Below, piece after piece: positions 53,414 to 62,763 of a stretch of 64,000 bases of DNA. Source of the stretch: Stenotrophomonas koreensis (GTDB lineage: Bacteria; Pseudomonadota; Gammaproteobacteria; Xanthomonadales; Xanthomonadaceae); the NCBI RefSeq assembly GCF_001431525.1, contig NZ_LDJH01000012.1:152095-216094 (forward strand), written 5' to 3'. How positions within the stretch are numbered: position 1 is the stretch's first letter; each line of letters begins with the position of its first letter. A model generated the notes under the pieces. The model searched no databases, was not told where the DNA came from, and worked only from the letters and a program-made list of their open reading frames with translations. The translations under genes and the position numbers were made by a program.

Positions 53414-55360
53414 ATGTGTGGATTGGCAGGGTTGTGGGCTCCCGCAGCGGGGCACGACCAAGCGCAGCTGGAGCGGTATGGGCAGCAGATGGGCAATGCC
53501 ATCGCCCATCGGGGCCCGGATGATGCCGGGATCTGGGTCGATGCCGGACAGGGCCTGGCATTGGCACATCGCCGGCTGAGCATCCAGGACCTCTCACCGC
53601 TGGGCCATCAGCCGATGCGCAGCGCCGATGGCCGCTATCAGCTGGTCTACAACGGAGAAATCTACAACTTCCAGCAGTTGAGCCAGGAGCTGGCCAGCCT
53701 GGGTCATGCCTTTGCCGGCCATTCCGATACCGAAGTGTTGCTGGCAGCCATCGTGCAATGGGGCCTGGAGGCTGCGCTGGAGCGCAGCAACGGCATGTTT
53801 GCGCTCGCACTGTGGGACAGCCAGACCCGGCGTCTGGCGCTGGCGCGTGACCGGGTGGGCAAAAAACCGCTGTATTACGGCTGGGCCGGAAATACGCTGG
53901 TATTTGCTTCAGAACTCAAGGCGTTGTGGCAGCACCCGCAGTTCAGCAATCCGGTCAACCCCGATGCGCTGGCGCTGCTGCTGCAGCTGGACTACATCCC
54001 CGCCCCGCACAGCATCCATAAGGATTGCTGGAAGCTGCAGCCCGGCTGTGTGCTGTGGCTGGATGCGGCGGCCATCATGGCCGGCCCGCAGGCGCACCAG
54101 CCCCGGCATGATCAGATCCCGTTCTGGTCGGCTGCCGAGGCCATGCGCCGTGCGCTGGACAATCGCTTTACCGGCAGCTTCGAGCAGGCGGTGGACGCGG
54201 TGGACCGGCTGCTGGCCGATGCCGTCAACCTGCGCAGCGTGGCCGATGTGCCGGTGGGGGTGTTCCTCTCCGGCGGGACCGATTCGGCGCTGGTGGCCTC
54301 GATGATGCAGGCGCGCGGGCAGGGCCAGGTGCGCAGCTTCAGCATCGGCTTTCGTGGCTCCAGCCATGACGAGGCGCCGCTGGCCAAGGCCGTGGCCACG
54401 CACCTGGGAACCTGCCACACCGAGCTGTACGTCGATGGTGCCGATGCCCTGGCCGTGGTGCCACAACTGCCGGCGATGTTCGACGAGCCATTTGCCGATG
54501 CCTCGCAGGTGCCTACCGCGCTGGTGGCACGGCTGGCGCGCAGCGGGGTGACGGTTGCCTTGAGTGGCGATGGTGGCGATGAGCTGTTCTTTGGCTACCT
54601 GCGCTACAGCCGGGCCTTGCGCAACTGGGCGATGCTGCGGAAAGTTCCGGCCAGCCTGCGTCGCCGGCTCGGAAGTGCCGTGGGCGAAGGCGGGCGTACT
54701 GGCGGCCTGGCAGCGGTACGTGCCGAACTGGACGCCTTTGGCATTGGTGATGTCTACCGCCACCGCGTGCAGCGCTGGCGTGACCCGGTCGCCATTGTCC
54801 GCAATGCCGGTGCCGGCGCATTGGACAGCATCTACCAGCAGCCTGACCCGCTGGCAGGGCAGGGCGAGGATGCTGATGCCATGATGCTGGCGGATTTTTC
54901 CTGCTATCTGCCCGACGATTTGCTGGTAAAGGTCGACCGCACCAGCATGGCGGTGGGGCTGGAGGCGCGTGCGCCGCTGCTGGATTGGCGCGTGGCCGAG
55001 CTGGCCTGGTCGATGCCGCTGGCCTTCAAGCACGATGGCCGCCATTCCAAGGCCCTGCTCAAACAGGTGTTGTGCCGTTACCTGCCGCAGGAGATGGTCT
55101 ACCGGCCCAAACGCGGTTTCGGTGCACCGGTGTCGCAATGGCTGTCCGGCGCGCTGCAGCCCTGGGCCGATGCGTTGCTGGACCGGCAGCGCCTGCGCCG
55201 TGAGGGGTATCTGGATGCCGATGCAATCGCCACGATCTGGAGCCAGTTCAAGGCTGGCCAGCGTAAATGGCATACCCATCTGTGGGGCGTGCTGATGTTC
55301 CAGAGCTGGTTGCAGCATTGGCAGCAGGTGCGTGCGCAGGTGCCGGGCCAACAGCGCTAA
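53414..55360 (+). CDS. asnB: Asparagine synthase (glutamine-hydrolysing)
   Basis: This 648-residue protein makes asparagine from aspartate with glutamine as nitrogen donor. The start Met is removed to expose the nucleophile Cys2 (MCGLAGLW). The glutaminase half has AHRGPDDAG, RLSIQDLSPLGHQP and NGEIYN. The synthetase half has the PP-loop FLSGGTDSALVAS, FDEPFADASQVPT and LSGDGGDELFFGY. ATG 53414 is required by the Cys2 rule, so a start 12 bp upstream is rejected. A 9-bp inverted repeat (CCGGGCCAA at 55343) straddles the stop codon. Confidence 0.93.
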   Translation: MCGLAGLWAPAAGHDQAQLERYGQQMGNAIAHRGPDDAGIWVDAGQGLALAHRRLSIQDLSPLGHQPMRSADGRYQLVYNGEIYNFQQLSQELASLGHAFAGHSDTEVLLAAIVQWGLEAALERSNGMFALALWDSQTRRLALARDRVGKKPLYYGWAGNTLVFASELKALWQHPQFSNPVNPDALALLLQLDYIPAPHSIHKDCWKLQPGCVLWLDAAAIMAGPQAHQPRHDQIPFWSAAEAMRRALDNRFTGSFEQAVDAVDRLLADAVNLRSVADVPVGVFLSGGTDSALVASMMQARGQGQVRSFSIGFRGSSHDEAPLAKAVATHLGTCHTELYVDGADALAVVPQLPAMFDEPFADASQVPTALVARLARSGVTVALSGDGGDELFFGYLRYSRALRNWAMLRKVPASLRRRLGSAVGEGGRTGGLAAVRAELDAFGIGDVYRHRVQRWRDPVAIVRNAGAGALDSIYQQPDPLAGQGEDADAMMLADFSCYLPDDLLVKVDRTSMAVGLEARAPLLDWRVAELAWSMPLAFKHDGRHSKALLKQVLCRYLPQEMVYRPKRGFGAPVSQWLSGALQPWADALLDRQRLRREGYLDADAIATIWSQFKAGQRKWHTHLWGVLMFQSWLQHWQQVRAQVPGQQR

Positions 55361-55572
55361 GCTTGGCCCGGGAAGCAGGCATCGGCTCATCGGACAGCAT
55401 CGTCCGGTCACCGGCTGCAGGCAGCTGTCCGGGTTGCCGGATCAGCCGTCTGGCCGGGTTTGGGCGATAATGCCGCCTGTTTGTGGCTTGATTGGTGGTT
55501 GCGCCTTGTGCGTCTGCCCGGCTCCGGCCCGGCTGTTGTGTTTTTTTGCTTGTCGTCAGGAAAAATATCCCC

Positions 55573-56988
55573 ATGTCGCGTACCGGCTTTCGCGCTGATC
55601 GTTTCCCCCGCAACGAGCGCAGCAATGAGCAGCGCCTGGACCAGCTGCGGGTGCCACCGCATTCGGTAGAGGCCGAGCAGGCCGTACTGGGGGGCTTGAT
55701 GCTGGCGCCAGAGGCGTATGACCGGGTCAATGACCAGCTCACTGCCGAAGACTTTTACCGGCGTGATCACCAGCAGATCTACACCGCCATCCGCGACCTG
55801 TCCGAACGCGGCCAGCCGTTTGATGCGGTGACCCTGGGCGAATGGTTTGCCAGCCAGGGCAAGCTGGCCATGGTCGATGATGGCGCCTACCTGGTGGAGC
55901 TGGCCACGACCACGCCATCGGCTGCCAACATCGTGGCCTACGCCGAAATCGTGCGTGACAAGGCGGTACTGCGCCAGTTGATCCAGGTCGGTACCGACAT
56001 TGTCGATTCCGGCTTCCAGCCCGAGGGCCGCCCCAGCACCGAGCTGTTGGCCAGTGCCGAAAAGAGCGTGTTCGCCATCGCCGAGCAGGGCGCCAAGGGT
56101 CGTACCGACTTTGTCGCCATGCCCGGGGCGCTGAAGGATGCCTTCGAGGAGCTGCGCAATCGTTTCGAGAACGGCGGCAACATTACCGGCCTGCCGACCG
56201 GCTACACCGATTTTGACAACATGACCGCCGGCCTGCAGCCGACCGACCTGATCATCCTGGCCGCCCGTCCGGCGATGGGCAAGACCACCTTTGCGCTGAA
56301 CATCGCCGAATATGCGGCGATCAAGTCGAAAAAGGGCGTTGCAGTATTCTCGATGGAAATGTCGGCCTCGCAGCTGGCAATGCGCCTGATCTCTTCCAAT
56401 GGCCGCATCAATGCCTCGCGCCTGCGTACCGGCCAGCTCGAGGACGAGGACTGGGCGCGTGTCACCGGCGCGATCAAGATGCTCAAGGAAACCAAGATCT
56501 TCATCGACGACACCCCGGGGGTGTCGCCGGAAGTGCTGCGCTCCAAGTGCCGCCGGCTCAAGCGTGAGCATGACCTGGGCCTGATCGTGATCGACTACCT
56601 GCAGCTGATGAGCGTGCCGGGCAACAGCGAGAACCGTGCCACCGAGATCTCCGAGATCAGCCGTTCGCTGAAGGGCCTGGCCAAGGAACTGAACGTTCCG
56701 GTGATTGCGCTGTCCCAGCTCAACCGCTCGCTGGAAACGCGTACCGACAAGCGTCCGGTGATGGCCGACCTGCGCGAATCCGGCGCCATCGAGCAGGACG
56801 CGGACATGATCGTGTTCATCTATCGCGATGACTACTACAACAAGGAAACCTCGCCGGACAAGGGCCTGGCCGAAATCATCATCGGCAAGCACCGTGGTGG
56901 CCCGACCGGCTCGTGCAAGCTGAAGTTCTTCGGTGAATACACCCGTTTTGACAACCTGGCCCACGATTCGGTCGGTTCTTTCGAGTGA
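55573..56988 (+). CDS. dnaB: Replicative DNA helicase DnaB
   Basis: DnaB is the hexameric helicase of the replication fork. The 471-residue protein has the N-terminal helical domain (PPHSVEAEQAVLGGLML) and the RecA-type core. That core has Walker A ARPAMGKTTFALN, FSMEMSASQLAMRL, Walker B LIVIDYLQLM, the sensor ALSQLNRSLETR and DLRESGAIEQDAD. ATG 55573 gives the usual N-terminus. The gene is not next to its common partner rplI. About 210 bp upstream hold no gene. Confidence 0.97.
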   Translation: MSRTGFRADRFPRNERSNEQRLDQLRVPPHSVEAEQAVLGGLMLAPEAYDRVNDQLTAEDFYRRDHQQIYTAIRDLSERGQPFDAVTLGEWFASQGKLAMVDDGAYLVELATTTPSAANIVAYAEIVRDKAVLRQLIQVGTDIVDSGFQPEGRPSTELLASAEKSVFAIAEQGAKGRTDFVAMPGALKDAFEELRNRFENGGNITGLPTGYTDFDNMTAGLQPTDLIILAARPAMGKTTFALNIAEYAAIKSKKGVAVFSMEMSASQLAMRLISSNGRINASRLRTGQLEDEDWARVTGAIKMLKETKIFIDDTPGVSPEVLRSKCRRLKREHDLGLIVIDYLQLMSVPGNSENRATEISEISRSLKGLAKELNVPVIALSQLNRSLETRTDKRPVMADLRESGAIEQDADMIVFIYRDDYYNKETSPDKGLAEIIIGKHRGGPTGSCKLKFFGEYTRFDNLAHDSVGSFE

Positions 56989-57253
56989 TCCCGGCGGCGG
57001 GCGCGGATCGCCACCCCGCGCCGGCAGCAAAGGCCCGCATGATGCTGGCGCGCTAGGCAGTGCCGCACGTGTCCATCAGGGTGCCGGGCAGGGCAGATGA
57101 TGCTGCGTGCATCCACAATGGCCGGCCCGGCGTAGAAGTGAGGGCTTGTCAGGCGTGCTGCCAGCTCCGGGTTGATGGGGTGATGCACTCCACTGCAAGC
57201 GTGCGCCCATCCTGATGGTCGTCCCCATCTCCTCCCGTGCCCCTGCTGCTGCC

Positions 57254-58669
57254 ATGTCCTCATCATCCTCTGCCCTGATCTGGTTTCGCCGCGATCTGCG
57301 CCTGGCCGACAACCCCGCGCTGGATGCCGCACTCGCTGCTGGACTGCGGCCGATTCCGGTCTACATCCACGCGCCGGAGGAGGAAGGGGAATGGGCGCCA
57401 GGAGCGGCTTCCAATGCCTGGCTGGCGCGCTCATTGAGTGCATTGCAGCAAGACCTGCGCCAGCGCGGCAGTGACCTGCTGATCCTAAAGGGCGACAGCC
57501 TGGACTGCCTGCAGCAGCTGCTGCGGCACACCGGTGCGCAGGGGGTGTACTGGAACCGCCGCTATGAGCCACTGATCAGCCAGCGTGATGCACGGATCAA
57601 GCTGGCCCTGCGTGAGAGCGGTGTGCAGGCCCGCAGCTTCAACGCCCGGCTGCTGGTGGAGCCCTGGCAGCTGTTGAGCGGGCAGGGGACCCCATACAAG
57701 GTATTCACCCCGTTCTGGAAGGCGCTGCAACCGCAGCTGCAGCTGCCGGCCTTGTCGGCAGCACCGCAGCACCTGCCCGCCCTGCCGTTGACGGAGCTGC
57801 CGGCCAGCCTGCCCGTGGCAACGCTGGGGCTGAGCCCATCGTTGGACTGGGATGCTGGTTTCTGGTCACGTTTTGTTCCCGGCGAAGCCGGTGCGGGGCA
57901 GGCACTGTCGGTCTTCGTCGAGGGCGCATTGAGCGGTTATCTGCAGCAACGTGACCTGCCTGACCGCGTCGGCACCTCGCTGTTGTCGCCACATCTGCAT
58001 TTTGGCGAGATTGCCCCTTGGCGTATTGCACAATCTATAAATGAAATACGTAATGCAGAAGTCGTGACGGATGCAACCGGCTATCTCCGCCAGCTGGCCT
58101 GGCGCGATTTTGCCCACTACACGCTGTATCACTTCCCGCGCAGCGCTGATTGCAACCTCAACCCACGCTTTGAACAGATGGCCTGGCAGCCGGCAATGGA
58201 GGATTTCCTCCGGGCCTGGCAGCGGGGGCGTACCGGGGTACCGATTGTTGATGCCGGCATGCGCGAGCTGTGGCACACCGGCTGGATGCACAACCGGGTA
58301 CGGATGATTGTCGGCAGCTGGCTGTGCAAGCACATGCGCGTGCACTGGCTGCACGGCGCGCGGTGGTTCTGGGACACCCTGGTCGACGCGGATCTGGCCA
58401 ACAACAGCCTGGGCTGGCAATGGATCGCCGGTACCGGTGTGGATGCCGCGCCTTATTTCCGGGTGTTCAACCCGGTCACCCAGGCTGAAAAATTTGATCC
58501 GCAAGCGCGCTACATCAGCCGCTGGCTACCCGAACTGGGCCGGCTTCCGGTCAAGGCACGTTTCGCCCCCTGGTTGCATGGCGGAGCGCCCGGCTACCCG
58601 CCGCGGCCGTTGGTTGATCTGGCCAAGGGCAGGGAGGCGGCACTGGCCGCCTATCACGCCTGCCGCTGA
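57254..58669 (+). CDS. phrB: Deoxyribodipyrimidine photolyase
   Basis: This 471-residue light-dependent enzyme splits UV-induced pyrimidine dimers. The N-terminal antenna domain starts ALIWFRRDLRLADNPAL. The C-terminal FAD domain has GTSLLSPHLHFGEIAPW, WRDFAHYTLYHFP, GRTGVPIVDAGMRELWHTG, MHNRVRMIVGSWLCKHM and WQWIAGTGVDAAPYFRVFNP. This is a class I CPD photolyase pattern. ATG 57254 is preferred; an ATG 39 bp upstream would add an Ala/Pro-rich tail. Confidence 0.95.
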   Translation: MSSSSSALIWFRRDLRLADNPALDAALAAGLRPIPVYIHAPEEEGEWAPGAASNAWLARSLSALQQDLRQRGSDLLILKGDSLDCLQQLLRHTGAQGVYWNRRYEPLISQRDARIKLALRESGVQARSFNARLLVEPWQLLSGQGTPYKVFTPFWKALQPQLQLPALSAAPQHLPALPLTELPASLPVATLGLSPSLDWDAGFWSRFVPGEAGAGQALSVFVEGALSGYLQQRDLPDRVGTSLLSPHLHFGEIAPWRIAQSINEIRNAEVVTDATGYLRQLAWRDFAHYTLYHFPRSADCNLNPRFEQMAWQPAMEDFLRAWQRGRTGVPIVDAGMRELWHTGWMHNRVRMIVGSWLCKHMRVHWLHGARWFWDTLVDADLANNSLGWQWIAGTGVDAAPYFRVFNPVTQAEKFDPQARYISRWLPELGRLPVKARFAPWLHGGAPGYPPRPLVDLAKGREAALAAYHACR

Positions 58670-58794
58670 GGCTGAATGGGCTGCTTATCAAGCTGAACGA
58701 GTGCCGGGGAGTTTTCCGATCATCACTGGAACATTTCGCCGACACACTTATTCTGAACGCCTTACTGACTGGGCGTCATGCCCAAGGAGCCTCC

Positions 58795-59493
58795 ATGAAT
58801 ACTGCCATCCGCAACCTGTCTTTGGCTTTGGTAAGCGTCGCTGTTCTTTCTGCCTGCGCCACCACCGGTGGCTCCTACACCTACAGTGATGCCAGCGGCA
58901 ATCCGACCCAGCAGCAGAACAAGACCGGCCGTAATGCCGCCATTGGCGCGGGCATTGGCGTGCTGGCCGGTCTGCTGTCCGGTGACAGCGCCACCGAACG
59001 TCGCCAGCACGCCATGGTCGGCGCCGGCATCGGCGCCCTTGGCGGTGCCGCGATCGGCCAGTACCAGGACCGCCAGGAGCGTGCGCTGCGTGAGCGCACC
59101 GCCAATACCGGGATCGAGGTCGACCGCCAGGGCGACAACATCACCCTGAGCCTGCCTGACGGCATCACCTTCGATTTCAACAAGAGCACGCTCAAGCCGC
59201 AGTTCTACGGTGCACTCAATGGCGTGGCCTCCACCCTGGCCGAATACAACCAGACCATGATCGAAGTGGTCGGGCATACCGACAGCATCGGCAGCGATGC
59301 GGTGAATGACCGTATCTCCAGGGAGCGTGCCGAGGCCGTTGCCAACTACCTGCGTGGCCAGGGCGTGCAGAGCGCACGGATTGAAACCCTGGGGGCCGGC
59401 AAGCGCTACCCGGTTGCCGACAACAACACCGAGGCTGGCCGTGCCGCCAACCGTCGTGTTGAGATCCGTGTGGTGCCGTTTACCAACAACTGA
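58795..59493 (+). CDS. OmpA-family lipoprotein with glycine zipper
   Basis: This 232-residue protein has a lipoprotein signal (LALVSVAVLSAC), a glycine zipper (NAAIGAGIGVLAGLL and MVGAGIGALGGAAIGQY), and a C-terminal OmpA peptidoglycan-binding domain (FDFNKSTLKPQFYGAL, VVGHTDSIGSDAVNDRISRE, RAANRRVEIRV). It links outer membrane and peptidoglycan and resembles YiaD. A single gene with its own terminator. Confidence 0.92.
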   Translation: MNTAIRNLSLALVSVAVLSACATTGGSYTYSDASGNPTQQQNKTGRNAAIGAGIGVLAGLLSGDSATERRQHAMVGAGIGALGGAAIGQYQDRQERALRERTANTGIEVDRQGDNITLSLPDGITFDFNKSTLKPQFYGALNGVASTLAEYNQTMIEVVGHTDSIGSDAVNDRISRERAEAVANYLRGQGVQSARIETLGAGKRYPVADNNTEAGRAANRRVEIRVVPFTNN

Positions 59494-59515
59494 TTGCCAG
59501 CACGCCAGTGAGTAC

Positions 59516-59547
59516 AAACGGGTCGCCATCCGGCGGCCCGTTTTTTT
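59516..59547 (+). terminator. Terminator after the OmpA-family lipoprotein
   Basis: A 12-bp stem AAACGGGTCGCC / GGCGGCCCGTTT with one G-T pair and a 4-nt loop, then a T-run. It abuts the 3' end of the transposase remnant on the other strand. Confidence 0.9.
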
Positions 59548-59549
59548 GT

Positions 59550-60190
59550 TCATCGTTGAATGCCCGGGAATGCTACACGGATCTTCAGGAAGAAGTAGTT
59601 CTGATTACGGTACCCGTAGGCCCGGCGCTTGATGACCTTGATCGTGTTGTTGATGCCTTCGACGATGCTGGTGTTGAGCGGGTGCCGACAAGCCGGACAG
59701 GATCCCTTGCAGGTACGCTTTGAGCTTGATTGCGAAGTGGGCCAGTACAGCGATACCGCTGCCTTGGGCTTGTTCCAGCCGGTTTGTCGTGCCGCAGCCT
59801 GTTGGCCTGATCGACCCGCACCCGGTCGGTCACTTCGCGGCCGTACTTGGCCACGACATGGAACACGTCGAAGACGACTTCGGCATTGGGACAGCGGGCT
59901 TTGATCTCCAGCTCATAGGTGGTTGTCATGTCGATCGCGACGGCCCGGATCTGCGCAGCAACGCCGGCAGGGAGCTGCTCGAAGAAGGTCCGCGCGGTCT
60001 CGCGGGAGCGACCGTTGCTGACCCACACGACCTGACGACGGATCGGATCGACCACGACCGTGGCATAGTGATGGCTCTTGTGAAGGGCAAACTCATCCAT
60101 CGCCACCAAGGTGCACGAGCTGATTCCATGGCGAACCATCGCGCCCACCACAGCGGCCTTGGTCTTCAGGCATACGGCAAGCGGCGTCAT
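59550..60190 (-). pseudogene. Decayed ISL3-family transposase
   Basis: Three stretches of an ISL3-type DDE transposase are recognisable on the minus strand in three frames. First, about 59785-60190 contains TLVAMDEFALHKSHHYATVV, VAIDMTTTYELEI and VFDVFHVVAKYGREVTDRV. Second, about 59700-59785 contains GSGIAVLAHFAIKLKAYLQ. Third, 59550-59700 contains CRHPLNTSIVEGINNTIKV and the closing NYFFLKIRVAFPG. The N-terminal zinc-finger and helix-turn-helix part is missing, and an internal segment between stretches one and two is deleted. The catalytic D, D and E remain but the protein cannot be made intact. No terminal inverted repeats were found. Confidence 0.85.
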
Positions 60191-60336
60191 GAAACATCCA
60201 GATCGAAATCACCGCCGTCCATCCGATCTGCTACGGGATAGTCCTATCGACGATGACAAGCCTGGCTGATGGCCTGCGATTGGGAAGATCCACACGCTGC
60301 AACAGTCGTTTGGCTGGAGCCTGATGAAGGACAATC

Positions 60337-60741
60337 ATGAACAGACTCATCGTCCTGTGTTGGCTGTTTGTCGTGCCCGCCGGACATGCACAGCATGTCT
60401 ACAAGTGCACAAGCGGCCTGTCGGTTTCTTACCAGTCCCAGCCTTGCCCAGGCGCGACCGAAGCCATCTGGCATGCACCGCCAGCGACGATTGATCTGGC
60501 GATAGAACAGCACAACCAGGCTGTCCGGCAAGAAATGGACCGACGGCAGGCAGCCACAGTGCCCACCAGAAAACGTGCGGCATCGCGTCCTGCCAGCGCA
60601 GCGATTGGCATCGCACGCGATCAATCCGCCTGTGACCGGGCCAGAGCCGCACGTACGGCGGCATACGCCCGATTGGGAACACGGCGCACATTCGAGCAAT
60701 CACGACTGTGGGACAACCGGGTTTTTGATGCTTGCAGATGA
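60337..60741 (+). CDS. Exported DUF4124-type protein
   Basis: This 134-residue protein has a short signal peptide (LIVLCWLFVVPAGHA) followed by the DUF4124-like start QHVYKCTSGLSVSYQSQPCPG, with two Cys likely forming a disulfide. A basic, Ala/Arg-rich helical C-terminus follows. The family is common in xanthomonads and its role is unknown. ATG 60337 has a GAAGGA ribosome-binding site. It sits between the transposase remnant and a dif-like site. Confidence 0.75.
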   Translation: MNRLIVLCWLFVVPAGHAQHVYKCTSGLSVSYQSQPCPGATEAIWHAPPATIDLAIEQHNQAVRQEMDRRQAATVPTRKRAASRPASAAIGIARDQSACDRARAARTAAYARLGTRRTFEQSRLWDNRVFDACR

Positions 60742-60843
60742 CAACCGAAGTATTCGAGCAGTCGGCAAAGCCAGCCAGGCTCGAGGCAGCTCACGAGCGC
60801 GAAGCCACCACAAAACCCATCGAAGGCGGCGCGCAATCCACTA

Positions 60844-60871
60844 CTTCGCATAATGTATATTATGTAATTAA
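60844..60871 (+). other. XerCD recombination (dif-like) site
   Basis: The core CGCATAATGTATATTATGT (60847-60865) is identical to the E. coli dif core over 19 consecutive bases. The XerC arm reads TTCGCATAA, the central region TGTATA and the XerD arm TTATGTAAT, which departs from the canonical TTATGTTAA at its outer end. It could be the chromosomal dif site, or an attachment site used by Xer-exploiting phages or elements; filamentous phages of xanthomonads are known to integrate at dif. Confidence 0.75.
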
Positions 60872-61286
60872 GACGGCTGCCTTGGGCGAAACGCACGTGG
60901 CTGATTCAAGGATGCAGGCTCTTCCTGGCCTGCAGAGAATTGCCGTGTGTCCTGACGCGCCGGCAGCAACCCTCCTGGGTTGAGTAGCGAGGCCTATGGG
61001 AATTCAGATGATTTTGATACGCAGCAGCCTGTGCCGATGAGCGCGCCCACAGGCAGCGGCATATCCGCAGCAAGAAGGCCACTTCAGTACACCTGAAGCA
61101 AACAACAAGCCACACCCCTCAGGGATTTCACCCTGAACCATCGAAAGAATCCCGGCCGCCAGGCCTGTGTAAAAACCGGACGGCAGGCACATGCCGGTAG
61201 GTGCAACGTGCGGGTACGACCGCGCGCTTGCAGCACGACGGCCCGTTCTGCTTGCCAATAGAGAAATGGGCGCTGACAGAATGCTG

Positions 61287-61319
61287 GCCACCAGCCACCA
61301 GCCACCAGCCACCAGCCAC
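61287..61319 (+). repeat. Short tandem repeat, unit GCCACCA, 4.7 copies
   Basis: Four perfect GCCACCA units and a partial fifth run from 61287 to 61319 in non-coding DNA. Such heptamer arrays are prone to length change by slippage. Confidence 0.85.
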
Positions 61320-61601
61320 TTGGACTGGCTGCGAATCGGTGCCCGATCTGTCTTGAGCGACAATGCACAAGCCGCAGCGGCTATTGATGCAGGGTCAGCA
61401 GAACCAGCTCAGCGACCTCCCAGCGCTGGAGGAGTTCGGCGGGCGCGTCAGACCGTCGTTGCATGACTGTGTGCCGCGCAGGTGCAATAGTCTTGTCCAG
61501 GACCTTACCCACGCAGGGCAACTCGGGCGACAGCCATCCAAACGGACGGCACCCAACCGTGTGTTGACCTGGAGCGCATGGATTTTTCTTTCATACAGGT
61601 G

Positions 61602-61620
61602 TGATAAGTGGTCGTTATCA
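61602..61620. promoter_or_regulatory. Inverted repeat just upstream of the tyrosine recombinase
   Basis: TGATAA and TTATCA form perfect 6-bp arms around a 7-bp spacer (GTGGTCG), ending 14 bp before the ATG at 61635. The layout would suit a recombinase core site or an operator; no function is shown. Confidence 0.35.
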
Positions 61621-61634
61621 ACTACAATCAAACC

Positions 61635-62753
61635 ATGAAGAAGAGCCTGCAAGCCAATGAATTAAAAAAGGATTTCAATTCAATATCCACCCATTCCCTG
61701 GAGTTCCTGGAGGCGGGCGCGCAGCGTGCAGTCGAACAATTCCTTGAGCAAGGTACGCCACCCAACACCGTCCGCAGCTACGCAGCCGCATTTGCCTACC
61801 TGCAGGCGTGGTACCGCTTGCGCTTTGATGCCGACATCAGCGCCGGGCCGATGCCGGTCGCCGCTGCGGTGCAGTTCATCATCGATCACCTGGCGCGACG
61901 CGATGACGACCGGATACTGGCTCTTGAACTCCCCCACTCCATTGATCGGCAGCTGGTTGGCCTGGGCGTGAAGCGAGAGTTGGGTCCACTGAAAACCAAT
62001 ACCGTAGTCCACCGGCTCTCGGTACTGGGCAAATACCATCGTCTGCGCGGTTGGGATAGCCCTACCGACGATGCTCGCTATCGCACGGTCCTGCGCAGTG
62101 CGCGCAACACCCAGGTGCACGAGGGCGAACGGATCAGCAAGAAAACCGCCGCCACTGCCGACCCTTTGCAGGCCATGCTTGCCACCTGCGACGACGGCTT
62201 GCGCGGGTTGCGTGACCGCGCCCTCCTCCTGGTGGGCTGGAGCAGCGGTGGCCGGCGCCGGGCAGAACTGGCCAACATACAGTGCCAGGATCTACTCAGG
62301 CATCCTGACGGGAGCTATGCGTTGAGCCTGGGGCTGAGCAAGACCGAGCGCGACGGACAGGTGCGCCAGAAGCCGATACGCGGTAAGGCCGCACTGGCCC
62401 TGTCTGCCTGGCTACAGGCCGCGGCAATCAGCCAAGGGCCGGTGTTCGTGCGACTGTTGCGCGGCGGAAAACCTGCCAAAACCGCGCTGAGCGGCAACCA
62501 TATTGCATTGATTGTGAAACGACGGGCCCAGCTGGCAGGGCTGCAGGGCGACTGGGCAGCGCACAGCCTGCGTTCGGGCTTCATCACTGAAGCCGGACGG
62601 CAGAACATGGCGATTCCGGATGTGATGGCGATGACCGACCACCGCTCAGTCAATACCTTGATGGCCTATTACCAGGCCGGAGAATTGCTGGCCGCGCCCG
62701 TGGCCAACCTGCTGGCCAATGCCGCCGAGCCCGACCCGCAGCCATCGACCTGA
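61635..62753 (+). CDS. Tyrosine recombinase (site-specific integrase family)
   Basis: This 372-residue protein has an N-terminal SAM-like core-binding domain (about 25-150, PPNTVRSYAAAFAYLQAWYR) and a C-terminal catalytic domain with all expected residues: Arg208 (GGRRRAEL), Lys236 (LSKTERDGQ), His310 and Arg313 (AHSLRSGF), His336 (TDHRSVNT) and the nucleophile Tyr345. It is not XerC or XerD by length or N-terminus. It is convergent, 10 bp stop to stop, with a KfrA-like gene. A GTG at 61608 could extend it by 9 residues, but no ribosome-binding site is clear for either start. Confidence 0.88.
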   Translation: MKKSLQANELKKDFNSISTHSLEFLEAGAQRAVEQFLEQGTPPNTVRSYAAAFAYLQAWYRLRFDADISAGPMPVAAAVQFIIDHLARRDDDRILALELPHSIDRQLVGLGVKRELGPLKTNTVVHRLSVLGKYHRLRGWDSPTDDARYRTVLRSARNTQVHEGERISKKTAATADPLQAMLATCDDGLRGLRDRALLLVGWSSGGRRRAELANIQCQDLLRHPDGSYALSLGLSKTERDGQVRQKPIRGKAALALSAWLQAAAISQGPVFVRLLRGGKPAKTALSGNHIALIVKRRAQLAGLQGDWAAHSLRSGFITEAGRQNMAIPDVMAMTDHRSVNTLMAYYQAGELLAAPVANLLANAAEPDPQPST

Positions 62754-62763
62754 TCGATGTGGC

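Larger units (their letters stand above)
60742..61634. other. 890-bp stretch without convincing genes, containing a dif-like site and a 7-bp tandem repeat
   Basis: Short open frames exist on both strands but have no ribosome-binding sites, and one (60732-60983) simply runs through the dif-like site. Apart from the dif-like site (60844-60871) and the GCCACCA repeat (61287-61319), I see nothing that explains the length of this gap. Confidence 0.5.

Noticed and set aside
60732..60983. Possible small protein overlapping the dif-like site
   Set aside because: There is no ribosome-binding site, it overlaps the DUF4124 gene end, and it is open only by chance through the recombination site.
61287..61319. 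CRISPR-like repeat array
   Set aside because: The unit is only 7 bp with no spacers, and no cas genes are present; it is a simple tandem repeat.
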